Part shown: piece by piece, positions 54,698-61,225 of the stretch
Layout of the letters: each line of letters begins with the position of its first letter
How positions within the stretch are numbered: the first letter of the stretch is position 1
Origin: Chelatococcus sp. YT9
GTDB taxonomy: Bacteria; Pseudomonadota; Alphaproteobacteria; Rhizobiales; Beijerinckiaceae
Direction of reading: 5' to 3'
NCBI RefSeq assembly: GCF_018398315.1
Contig: NZ_JAHBRW010000001.1
Coordinates: 2,426,501 to 2,490,500 of the forward strand
DNA length: 64,000 nucleotides
Position numbers and translations under genes: made by a program
The notes under the pieces: generated by a model
The model's input: only the letters and a program-made list of their open reading frames with translations
The model's database searches: none
What the model was told of the DNA's origin: nothing

Positions 54698-54745
54698 CGA
54701 TGGGGCCAATAGCGCAGCGCAGCCCTTAACCGGACCGCCCCATCG
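54698..54745. repeat. Hairpin unit 4
   Basis: Arms CGATGGGGC/GCCCCATCG (9 bp). Core 54707-54736 with the most diverged motif, CGCAGCCCT. Confidence 0.88.
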
Positions 54746-54755
54746 CCACCCCCAC

Positions 54756-54803
54756 GCTGAGGGCCGCCCCCTTTACGCACCCCAACACCCCTGCGCCCTC
54801 AGC
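54756..54803. repeat. Hairpin unit 5
   Basis: Arms GCTGAGGGC/GCCCTCAGC (9 bp). Core 54765-54794 is unusually C-rich with motif CGCACCCCA. Confidence 0.88.
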
Positions 54804-54823
54804 AACCCACTCAGGAGACTGCC

Positions 54824-55789
54824 ATGCTTTCCGTCGCCGAAATCGCCCAATCGACCTCCCGGAATTCAAGATCTGCTGCTGGCCAGTCTACACGCGCAAC
54901 CCATGGATTTCGCGCCAGCAGCAACCCCACGCATAGGGAGCGGGCCGTCCATCGGACGCAACCCATTGATCATCCGCCCGCTCCCTATGCCGCTCCAGAC
55001 ATCATCCCACTGGCACCCTACGAACCGACAGCCGAGATCCAGGAGGCGACAGACCAGATCATCGAGTTCTGGCGGCTGCGCCAGGACATGGTGTCAGCGC
55101 AGACGAAGTTGATCCTGCAGGCGAAGTCACTGCTACGGCGCGCCATTGGCGGTGACAAGAAGGAGGCGTCAGCGGCATTCGATCGGATCAAGGCCGGGGA
55201 GGCTCATCCGTATTCGGGACACATCTTCCCGCACCTTGCCGCTCTCGAGCCCATCGAAAAGCAGCGCGCCGCCTATGAGAAGTCGCTCGTAAAGCTCGTC
55301 CGCACCCTTCCGATCCATGCATGGGCGAAGTCCATCAAGGGGCTCGGCGACATGTCGCTTGCCGGCATCGTCGGAGAATGTGGGGACGTGGGCACCTACA
55401 AGAGCGTCTCGGCTGTGTGGAAGCGGATGGGGCTCGCCGTGATCGACGGCAAGGCCCAGGGCCGGCCGGGGGCAGGCGCGTCCGCTGACGATTGGATCAA
55501 GCACGGATACAGCAAGCGCCGCCGCTCTGTGTCCCGCGTCGGGCTTCAGTATGTGATCGGCAGCATGGGTCTATATCGCGCGCCGTTCGGCGCGGATGAC
55601 CCTGGCGCGACCTATTACCAGAAGGTCTTCACCGATCGCGCTCGCTACGAGGCGCAGGCGCTCGGCTTGCCAGTCAAAGAGTCCAAGACCGGAAAGGATT
55701 CGTACGACGCGCACGTCGCAAACCGCGCTCTGCGGTATGTCGAGAAGCGAGTGCTGAAGCACTTGTATTTGGAATGGCGGCGCGCATAG
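54824..55789 (+). CDS. Domesticated IS110-like (Transposase_20) protein associated with the hairpin array
   Basis: A 321-aa protein. Residues 17-56 are encoded by hairpin units 6 and 7; residues about 68-160 are helical and probably coiled coil (EIQEATDQIIEFWRLRQDMV). Residues about 163-320 resemble the C-terminal Transposase_20 domain of IS110: a helix-hairpin-helix (IKGLGDMSLAGIVGECGDVG), then KHGYSKRRRSVSRVGLQYVI, where Ser230 sits near the usual catalytic serine, and a C-terminal KRVLKHLYLEWRRA. The N-terminal DEDD RuvC-like domain of IS110 is absent, so normal transposition is unlikely. CAGGAGA precedes the ATG. IS110 enzymes use bridge RNAs; here hairpins surround the gene, which suggests a related nucleic-acid partner, but that is inference. 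Confidence 0.72.
   Translation: MLSVAEIAQSTSRNSRSAAGQSTRATHGFRASSNPTHRERAVHRTQPIDHPPAPYAAPDIIPLAPYEPTAEIQEATDQIIEFWRLRQDMVSAQTKLILQAKSLLRRAIGGDKKEASAAFDRIKAGEAHPYSGHIFPHLAALEPIEKQRAAYEKSLVKLVRTLPIHAWAKSIKGLGDMSLAGIVGECGDVGTYKSVSAVWKRMGLAVIDGKAQGRPGAGASADDWIKHGYSKRRRSVSRVGLQYVIGSMGLYRAPFGADDPGATYYQKVFTDRARYEAQALGLPVKESKTGKDSYDAHVANRALRYVEKRVLKHLYLEWRRA
54874..54923. repeat. Hairpin unit 6 (inside the coding sequence)
   Basis: Arms TGCTGCTGGC/GCCAGCAGCA (10 bp). Core 54884-54913, exact motif. Coding frame through the motif differs from that in unit 7. Confidence 0.9.
54931..54990. repeat. Hairpin unit 7 (inside the coding sequence)
   Basis: Arms GCATAGGGAGCGGGC and its full complement (15 bp, perfect). 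Core 54946-54975, exact motif. Confidence 0.92.
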
Positions 55790-55796
55790 CGCTGCC

Positions 55797-55844
55797 GGGG
55801 CGGGCCGAGAAGAAGACGCAATCCATTGTACGTTCGCCCGCCCC
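55797..55844. repeat. Hairpin unit 8
   Basis: Arms GGGGCGGGC/GCCCGCCCC (9 bp), extended by GCTG/CAGC after a 2x2 mismatch. Core 55806-55835, motif CGCAATCCA. Confidence 0.9.
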
Positions 55845-55851
55845 AACAGCT

Positions 55852-55911
55852 TGACGTGAGATGGGCCATCGATCTCGCGCAACCCAAAAATGGATCGCCT
55901 ATCTCACGTCA
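55852..55911. repeat. Hairpin unit 9
   Basis: Arms of 15 bp (TGACGTGAGATGGGC with GCCTATCTCACGTCA); the single non-Watson-Crick position would be G-U in RNA. Core 55867-55896, exact motif. Confidence 0.9.
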
Positions 55912-55918
55912 TCCCTTT

Positions 55919-55964
55919 GTGCGGGCCACAGTGCGCACGCAACCCAGTTGACGCGCGCCCGCAC
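55919..55964. repeat. Hairpin unit 10
   Basis: Arms GTGCGGGC/GCCCGCAC (8 bp). Core 55927-55956, exact motif. A core-less hairpin follows directly. Confidence 0.9.
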
Positions 55965-55991
55965 CCTATGACGGCCGACGGCCGTCATAGG
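55965..55991. repeat. Core-less hairpin inside the array
   Basis: CCTATGACGGC (55965-55975) and GCCGTCATAGG (55981-55991) form an 11-bp perfect stem with only a 5-nt loop. Arms end GGC/GCC like the other units, so it may be a unit that lost or never gained its core. Confidence 0.8.
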
Positions 55992-55996
55992 AGAAA

Positions 55997-56058
55997 TTGG
56001 TTGGGGTGGGGCCAAGTTGCTATCGCAACCCACAAAACTAACGCCCCGCCCCCACCAA
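55997..56058. repeat. Hairpin unit 11
   Basis: 16-nt arms TTGGTTGGGGTGGGGC and its partner at 56043-56058, with one G-U pair and one mismatch. Core 56013-56042, exact motif. Confidence 0.88.
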
Positions 56059-56064
56059 CCCCAA

Positions 56065-56116
56065 GAGAGCGGGGCCGAGTGCCCTTCGCAACCCAGGGTC
56101 TCCGCGCCCCGCTCTC
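56065..56116. repeat. Hairpin unit 12
   Basis: Arms GAGAGCGGGGC/GCCCCGCTCTC (11 bp, perfect). Core 56076-56105, exact motif; CCCT and AGGG inside the core could pair across the motif. Confidence 0.9.
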
Positions 56117-56122
56117 CCACCG

Positions 56123-56177
56123 CATCCCCCATGGGGGATGTGGACCGCCGTCGGCCAGCTGGGGTGCGCGCCCAGCT
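56123..56177. repeat. Two further palindromes at the right end of the array
   Basis: CATCCCCC/GGGGGATG (56123-56140, loopless palindrome) and AGCTGGG/CCCAGCT (56157-56177, 7-nt loop). Neither has the 30-nt core. The second overlaps the stop of the small minus-strand gene and could also serve as its terminator. Confidence 0.6.
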
Positions 56178-56301
56178 AGAAGTTGAATGAGAGTTGGTCG
56201 AGATGGGAACGCCAGTGAGCACAGACATGCTCAAGGCGTCCAAACCGCCAGCGGACGTAGGCCCGCACTCTCACCACCTTCGACTTCAACATGTTGGCCA
56301 T
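56176..56301 (-). CDS. Small basic phage protein
   Basis: A 41-aa basic protein (KSKVVRVRAYVRWRFGRLEH, then VCAHWRSHLDQLSF) with GGGAG ahead of the ATG. Its VRVRAY...HWRSH pattern looks like a conserved small phage family, though I cannot name it. It is antisense-oriented just right of the hairpin array. Confidence 0.45.
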   Translation of the reverse strand: MANMLKSKVVRVRAYVRWRFGRLEHVCAHWRSHLDQLSFNF

Positions 56302-56345
56302 GTTGTCGTCTCCCTGGTTCGAGGCAGGGGGGAGCCCTGCTGCCC

Positions 56346-56367
56346 CGGTCTTGCTTGCGCAAGACCG
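56346..56367. repeat. 9-bp perfect hairpin with TTGC loop
   Basis: CGGTCTTGC (56346-56354) and GCAAGACCG (56359-56367) with a 4-nt loop, in the 250-base gap upstream of the small minus-strand gene. No T-run; it is not part of the core-containing family. Confidence 0.55.
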
Positions 56368-56551
56368 TGCCCCGTGCGGGCGCAGCAAATGCTGTCGAAC
56401 CAAGGCCACTCTGACGGCGGTCCAAGTCAAGTTGAGCATGCACTGCTTTTACTGTCCAGCCGCAGCTGTGGCGCCCCGTAAAAAAGTAGGGCTTGCAAAA
56501 CGTTAACGGCCAAGATCAAGCTCTTTCTGGGGACAATCGGGGGATTTGGCC

Positions 56552-56800
56552 ATGCCACCTATAAATGCATGGATCGAGGCGGCCAAAGCCGCGGAAATGG
56601 AAGACTGGCGGGCTGAAGAAGCAGAACGCCGGGAGGCCGAGCTGACGGCGCACGAGCCGGAGATCAGCCGGGAAATGTTGCTCGCGGGCGAGGCGGCGGC
56701 TGCCAAATATGGAGGCCACTGCAAGCACTGCAGCGGCCATGATCCCATCGACCTTGCGGTCGAGGTATATCTCGCGATGAGGCGAGCAGTCAGCCCATAG
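56552..56800 (+). CDS. Phage hypothetical protein with CxxC
   Basis: An 82-aa acidic helical protein (WIEAAKAAEMEDWRAEEAER) with one CKHC motif near the middle. ATG 56552 follows GGGGGA. No family assigned. Confidence 0.55.
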   Translation: MPPINAWIEAAKAAEMEDWRAEEAERREAELTAHEPEISREMLLAGEAAAAKYGGHCKHCSGHDPIDLAVEVYLAMRRAVSP

Positions 56801-56920
56801 CTATGGCGCGCGGCGCCATAGCCCATCGCCGAGCGCTGCACTCCAGCGTTCCGCCGTGGGGCAACTCACGAAAGCCGTAGCGCTACGCCGGCTCAAGAGC
56901 CACATGACGAAGGTAAAGTC

Positions 56921-57160
56921 ATGTCGGAAACTGATTTTGAAATTGGTGACTACGTAAGAACGGTCATAGAGGGCCCCGTCGTCGGTAAAAGCCAAGACGA
57001 AAGAGGCCACCAAGTCCTTGTCGCATATACGGACACAGACGGAATCACAAGGAGACGTAAGCTCTGGGAGACGGAAGTCGTCCATGCGGACGACTATGAC
57101 GGTCCTGATGGGGGCGGAGACACCCCATCGAATGTCATCCCCCTTCGGAGAGCGGCATGA
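56921..57160 (+). CDS. Phage hypothetical protein, SH3-like
   Basis: A 79-aa protein (FEIGDYVRTVIEGPVVGKSQ, GHQVLVAYTDTDGITRRRKL) whose pattern resembles small SH3-like barrels. GAAGGTAA precedes the ATG. Overlaps the next gene as ATGA. Confidence 0.6.
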   Translation: MSETDFEIGDYVRTVIEGPVVGKSQDERGHQVLVAYTDTDGITRRRKLWETEVVHADDYDGPDGGGDTPSNVIPLRRAA

Positions 57161-57366
57161 CGAACGACGATTTCGCGTTCGACATGCTGAGTGCCGTTTG
57201 CATTTTGCACACCGCAGTCGTCTGGGAGGTCATTGCTCAGACACGCTACGCATATGCCGAGAACACATACGTAATCCGACGAATAGATTCGCAGACCGGG
57301 GAAGTTCTCCAGGCGGTCTATTCCGAAAGTTTGCTCGTTCCGGCGGGTCCGAAGGGGAAGAACTGA
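57157..57366 (+). CDS. Phage hypothetical protein
   Basis: A 69-aa protein (FDMLSAVCILHTAVVWEVIA, IRRIDSQTGEVLQAV) coupled to both neighbours by ATGA/TGATG overlaps. Unknown. Confidence 0.6.
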   Translation: MTNDDFAFDMLSAVCILHTAVVWEVIAQTRYAYAENTYVIRRIDSQTGEVLQAVYSESLLVPAGPKGKN

Positions 57367-57719
57367 TGGCGTTTTCAATTGGCGAGAAGGTTCGCATAGT
57401 CGACGGATGTCGTGGTGTCATCTACGAAGTTCGTAAGGTCGATGAATTCAAGGGCTATAAGCTCCGGCACTATGCCAGCGGCCTCAAAATGAGGGGCTGG
57501 TGGGGTGAGCATGAGTTGATGAGAGACGGCGCGTATCCGCGGCCAGAACGCAAGTTCAAGCTAGGTGATTGGGTAGAAACCCGCGACGGCGAGGTCGGAA
57601 TCGTCTTCCATGACGATGGCGACGAAGAGGCATCTTTCCCCTATTACGTTGGCTACGTGGAAGACGGCTCTACCGAATGGTGCTCCGCCAACGAGATCGT
57701 TCCCCACCTTCCCAGCTAA
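57366..57719 (+). CDS. Phage hypothetical protein, two SH3-like repeats
   Basis: A 117-aa protein in which FSIGEKVRIVDGCRGVIYEV and FKLGDWVETRDGEVGIVFHD look like two tandem KOW/SH3-type barrels. It shares its first base with the upstream stop codon. Possibly nucleic-acid binding, by fold only. Confidence 0.65.
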   Translation: MAFSIGEKVRIVDGCRGVIYEVRKVDEFKGYKLRHYASGLKMRGWWGEHELMRDGAYPRPERKFKLGDWVETRDGEVGIVFHDDGDEEASFPYYVGYVEDGSTEWCSANEIVPHLPS

Positions 57720-57730
57720 GGCGCAAACCC

Positions 57731-57973
57731 ATGCACGTAATTTCAATTGAACGCGCTCTGGCGGAAGCCGGGAGCGCAACGAGAGCGGCTGCGCGTTTGC
57801 AGCGGGTGGCCGCATGGAACGAGCGCCGTGCTGCGGTGCGCGACAACCCGCGGGGTACGACTTGGCAGCGTCGGGATGGCGAGCGGACGCGCAAGCGCCT
57901 TGCAGACCAAGCAGCGGCGTTACGAGCCGGTGCTGCGAGCCTCTCCGGCCAGTACGAAAGGATGGCGGCGTGA
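57731..57973 (+). CDS. Small basic phage protein
   Basis: An 80-aa Ala/Arg-rich helical protein (IERALAEAGSATRAAARLQR). No family. Its stop overlaps the following GTG start. Confidence 0.55.
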   Translation: MHVISIERALAEAGSATRAAARLQRVAAWNERRAAVRDNPRGTTWQRRDGERTRKRLADQAAALRAGAASLSGQYERMAA

Positions 57974-58083
57974 CCCTCCCCATCAAGATCATCCTTTGGC
58001 TCGTGGTGGCCTCCCTGATGCTCTCGATCGTCGGTGACCTCGGCCAGTACCTCACGGTCGCCAAGTTCATGGGAGTGCTGTGA
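57970..58083 (+). CDS. Tiny membrane protein, GTG start
   Basis: A 37-aa protein consisting mainly of one hydrophobic helix (IKIILWLVVASLMLSIVGDL). GTG overlaps the preceding stop as GTGA, and its own stop shares a base with the next ATG, so it is embedded in the translation chain. Confidence 0.55.
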   Translation: MTLPIKIILWLVVASLMLSIVGDLGQYLTVAKFMGVL

Positions 58084-58898
58084 TGGCTATTTCACTTTCC
58101 AAGCTCAAGTCGACCAAGAGCCGAAAGCCGCCAATCATCGTCCTGTATGGCGTTGACGGCGTTGGCAAAACATCACTGGCGGCGGAATTTCCCGACCCAA
58201 TCTATCTCCAGACGGCAGGAGAGAGTCCGCCGTCCGACGTCGAGCTGGCGACACCTGGCACGATCGAGACCTACGGTGACATGCTGGATGCGATCGGCGA
58301 ACTGCTAACCCAGCCGCACGACTTCAAGACGGTGATCATCGACAGCCTCGACGGGTTCGAGCCGCTGCTGCAGCGGGCCACCGCGCAGCGCATCGGCGCC
58401 GATTCAATCGACTCCAACGAGAAGGGGTCGCCGGCCTCCTACGGCCGGGGCTACTCGGAGGCGGACAACGAGTGGAATGACTACCTGTCCGGCCTGGCCG
58501 AACTCGCGGCGCAAGGCATCGGTGTGGTGCAGCTTGCTCACCCCGATATCGTGCGGTTCGACTCCCCGACATCCGACCCGTACAGCCGCTACAGCCTGAA
58601 GCTCCACAAGCGGGCCAATGCTTTGGTGCGTGAGCGGGCGGACATCGTCGGCTTCATCAACTATCGCGTCACGTTGAAGACGGCGGACGCCGGCTTCAAC
58701 AAGAAGGTAACCCACGGCGAGTCTGGCGGCGACCGGCAGATTCACCTGGAGGAGCGGGCCGGCTTCGTCGCCAAGAACCGCTACAACATGCCCCCAAGCA
58801 TCCCCTACAAAAAAGGTCAGGGCTACTCCGAACTCTCGAAATACTTCCCGGCGCCCTCAGGTGTCGCAAACGACAACGACATCGCAGAAGCTGCGTAA
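58083..58898 (+). CDS. AAA-family ATPase of the phage recombination module (Sak4/AAA_24 type)
   Basis: A 271-aa P-loop protein with Walker A LYGVDGVGKTSLAAEF and Walker B VIIDSLDGF. Proteins of this type, followed by a DUF669 gene as here, are considered single-strand-annealing or recombination ATPases (Sak4-like) in many phages. The partner gene is truncated, so the module may be inactive. Confidence 0.82.
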   Translation: MAISLSKLKSTKSRKPPIIVLYGVDGVGKTSLAAEFPDPIYLQTAGESPPSDVELATPGTIETYGDMLDAIGELLTQPHDFKTVIIDSLDGFEPLLQRATAQRIGADSIDSNEKGSPASYGRGYSEADNEWNDYLSGLAELAAQGIGVVQLAHPDIVRFDSPTSDPYSRYSLKLHKRANALVRERADIVGFINYRVTLKTADAGFNKKVTHGESGGDRQIHLEERAGFVAKNRYNMPPSIPYKKGQGYSELSKYFPAPSGVANDNDIAEAA

Positions 58899-58911
58899 GG
58901 AGAAATATTGA

Positions 58912-59111
58912 ATGGCTGGATTAGGTACGACGTTTGACCCGTCATCTGTTGATACGGATGACCAACGCGGCAGCTTTGAAGATCTGCCAGACGGGATCTA
59001 TCTGTTCGAGCCGACCGCATCGGAGGTCAAGCCAACGAGCGATGGACAAGGGAAAATTGCGGCCTTCACCTTCGACGTGATCGAGCCCGCAGAATTCGCG
59101 AAGCGGAAGCT
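58912..59111 (+). pseudogene. 5' fragment of a DUF669 (single-strand DNA-binding-like) gene
   Basis: AAGGAG precedes the ATG. The first 66 or so codons match DUF669 (GSFEDLPDGIYLFEPTASEV, IAAFTFDVIEPAEFAKRKLW), usually about 150-200 aa. After KRKLWV the frame continues as unrelated sequence to 59331, because from about 59112 the DNA encodes tail sheath in another frame. The gene is therefore cut by a junction. Confidence 0.75.
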
Positions 59112-60656
59112 GTGGGTGACGCAGACGAAGACGTCTTCGAGTACGATAAGCCGGTTCTGTTTACCGGTCGCGACACTCGCGCCGCCCTTCTCGGTAGCGC
59201 GGGTACGCTTAAATCGGCTTACGACGGCATCGTCGATCAGCACACGCCGCTGGTCTACATCTGCCGCGTCGAAGAGGGCGATACGGACGCAGAGACGCTG
59301 TCCAACCTCGTCGGTGACAGTACCGCGCTGACCGGTATTCATGCCGCTAAGAAGTGCGAGGGCCTCTATGGTCTGAAGCCGCGCATCTTCATTGCGCCGG
59401 GCTTTACTGCGTCTACGCCGACGGACGGAATCGCTTCTGTCCAAATGACCAACCAGGGTACCGGCTACCACAGCGCTCCCAGCGTTGCGGTGTCTGGTGG
59501 CACCGGCGGCGAGTTCGAGGCCATCTTTGCCGATGGTAAAGTGACCGGCGTTATCGTCCGACGCGCTGGCGCTGGTTACGATGACCCCGTCGTAACATTT
59601 TCTGGCGGCGGCTCGGGTGCAGCGGCCACAGCCTCGGTCAACTCCGGCGCCGTTTCCGCGATCAATGTGACCAACGGCGGTGCCGGCTACGTCACGCCTC
59701 CGGCCGTGACCATCACAGGCGCGGGCAGCGGCGCTGCGGCAACCGCTGTCCTGACGGATGGCGTCGTGACGGCTATCACCATCACGAATGGCGGCACTGG
59801 CTACAGCGCGGCGCCGACGGTTACGATCGCTGGTGGCGCCGGCGTTGCGGCTACGGCCCATGTGGGAGCAGTCGCGAACCCAGTTGTCGCCGAGATGATG
59901 GGCGTGCTCGATGAAATCCGCGCGGTTGCTTTCGTGGACGGGCCGGACACCACGGACGCTGAGGCGTATGCCTACCGGACGCTGATTAACTCCCAGCGCA
60001 TCTACGTGATCGACCCCAAGGTTCTTGTTTGGGACACGACGGCTGATGCGTACATACCGCAGCCGGCGTCGCCGCGTTTCGCGGGCCGGCAGTGCTGGGT
60101 CGACCGCAACCTTGGGTTCTGGTGGTCCGTGTCCAATAAGCCGATCAACGGCATTGGCGGCACGACGCGTCCCGTCACCTACGGCGATCAGGCGAACTAT
60201 CTGAACGAACGCGCGGTCAACACGATCATCAACAAGTTCGGTCAGGGATTCGTCACCTGGGGCAACCGCGTGACGACGGGCGCCGATCTCTGGAAATTCC
60301 TGAGTGTTCGCCGTACGGCCGACTTCATCAACGAGGCGATAGAGCGTGGGCTCGACGAGTTCGTCGACAAGCCGATGACCCGTTCAAACCTCAAACACGC
60401 CGTTGAATCGGCGCGGGCTTTCATGCGGGTCTTGGTCGCCGAGGGCGCCATCATCAACGGTGACGTTTGGCTGGACAGCCAGCGCAACACGCCGGAGGAG
60501 ATGGCTGCTGGCCGCGTGACCTTCGCCGTTAAGTTCGAGCCGCCCGCGCCAATGGAAGACATCCGCGCCATCGCCCATCGTGCGGTCGAATACTACGTTG
60601 AGCTGCTCAACGGCGTGATCAGCGATATCGGCGACGGCGCCCTCTCGGCCGCGTAA
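59112..60656 (+). CDS. Phage tail sheath protein, N-terminally truncated, with a beta-repeat insertion
   Basis: A contractile-tail sheath of the Mu/P2 class (GDADEDVFEYDKPVLFTGRD, GTLKSAYDGIVDQ, RVEEGDTDAETLSN; C-terminal WLDSQRNTPEEMAAGRVTFA). The usual first 30 or so residues (including the VLHG-type arm) are missing, and the only start is GTG 59112 inside the old DUF669 gene. Residues about 110-245 are an insertion of three glycine-rich repeats (TNGGAGYVTPPAVTITGAGS, TNGGTGYSAAPTVTIAGGAG), probably surface-exposed. Assembly competence is doubtful without the N-terminal arm. Confidence 0.85.
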   Translation: MGDADEDVFEYDKPVLFTGRDTRAALLGSAGTLKSAYDGIVDQHTPLVYICRVEEGDTDAETLSNLVGDSTALTGIHAAKKCEGLYGLKPRIFIAPGFTASTPTDGIASVQMTNQGTGYHSAPSVAVSGGTGGEFEAIFADGKVTGVIVRRAGAGYDDPVVTFSGGGSGAAATASVNSGAVSAINVTNGGAGYVTPPAVTITGAGSGAAATAVLTDGVVTAITITNGGTGYSAAPTVTIAGGAGVAATAHVGAVANPVVAEMMGVLDEIRAVAFVDGPDTTDAEAYAYRTLINSQRIYVIDPKVLVWDTTADAYIPQPASPRFAGRQCWVDRNLGFWWSVSNKPINGIGGTTRPVTYGDQANYLNERAVNTIINKFGQGFVTWGNRVTTGADLWKFLSVRRTADFINEAIERGLDEFVDKPMTRSNLKHAVESARAFMRVLVAEGAIINGDVWLDSQRNTPEEMAAGRVTFAVKFEPPAPMEDIRAIAHRAVEYYVELLNGVISDIGDGALSAA

Positions 60657-60665
60657 GGAGCGACC

Positions 60666-61172
60666 ATGAAAGAGACACCTGCGTACATCCTGCGCAACTG
60701 CACCATCTTCGTGGATCGCGACTCCAAGGTTGGACAGGCGAGTGAGATCACCGTCCCGCCCATGAAGGTCAAGTACGAGGAATTCCGCAACGCCGGCATG
60801 GTCAAGCCGCGCCGCGTTGCCCTCGGCTACGAGACGCTCGAAATGTCGTTCGCCATGACGGCCCTTGACCCCGCCACGCTGAAGCTCTTTGGGCTACGGC
60901 CGGGTGTGGAGAAGGAGTTCATGGCGACCGCGGCGCTGGTCGACGAGGACGGCACGGTTCATCCTGCGACCGTCTATATGCGCGGCTTCCTCGATGGCTT
61001 TGACCCCGGCGCGTGGACGCCGGGCGAAAAGGCCAGCACCTCCCACACCGTCTCGGTGCATTACGTCAAGCTGGAGATCGATGGTTCGCCCATCGTCGAG
61101 GCTGACGACTATGACGTGAAGATCGGTGGCGAAAGCCAGACGGGCGGCATCCGTTCGGCCCTGATGCTTTGA
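60666..61172 (+). CDS. Phage major tail tube protein
   Basis: A 168-aa P2 FII-type tube protein (PAYILRNCTIFVDRDSKVGQ, LEMSFAMTALDPATLKLFGL, HYVKLEIDGSPIVEADDYDV). It would form the inner tube within the sheath. AAGGAG precedes the ATG, 9 bases after the sheath stop. Confidence 0.9.
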   Translation: MKETPAYILRNCTIFVDRDSKVGQASEITVPPMKVKYEEFRNAGMVKPRRVALGYETLEMSFAMTALDPATLKLFGLRPGVEKEFMATAALVDEDGTVHPATVYMRGFLDGFDPGAWTPGEKASTSHTVSVHYVKLEIDGSPIVEADDYDVKIGGESQTGGIRSALML

Positions 61173-61225
61173 TAGGTGAGGGCGCTCCTGGTGGGGGGCG
61201 CTCTTTTCGCCGCAATGAGGTGGTA

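Larger units (their letters stand above)
54534..54990. repeat. Left cluster of the hairpin array (units 1-7)
   Basis: Seven units, each a 30-nt core between complementary arms. Arms always end GGC and start GCC at the core edge; the core starts C then a purine, carries CGCA-NN-CC-A/T at core positions 12-20 and ends C. Linkers are 7-10 nt, except 70 nt between units 5 and 6 where the coding sequence starts. Units 6 and 7 lie inside that gene. Confidence 0.93.
55797..56116. repeat. Right cluster of the hairpin array (units 8-12)
   Basis: Five further units of the same design, starting seven bases after the stop codon of the Transposase_20-like gene, with linkers of 5-7 nt. One core-less hairpin is interposed after unit 10. 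Same strand orientation as the left cluster in all units. Confidence 0.93.

Noticed and set aside
54534-56116. CRISPR array
   Set aside because: There is no repeated direct sequence of fixed length: the arms change from unit to unit, the conserved motif is only 9 nt and sits inside the loop, and no cas gene is near.
54534-56116. Integron attC sites or ordinary terminators
   Set aside because: attC core sites (GTTRRRY type) and cassette ORFs between sites are absent; T-runs after the stems are absent, and a 30-nt loop is unsuitable for an intrinsic terminator.
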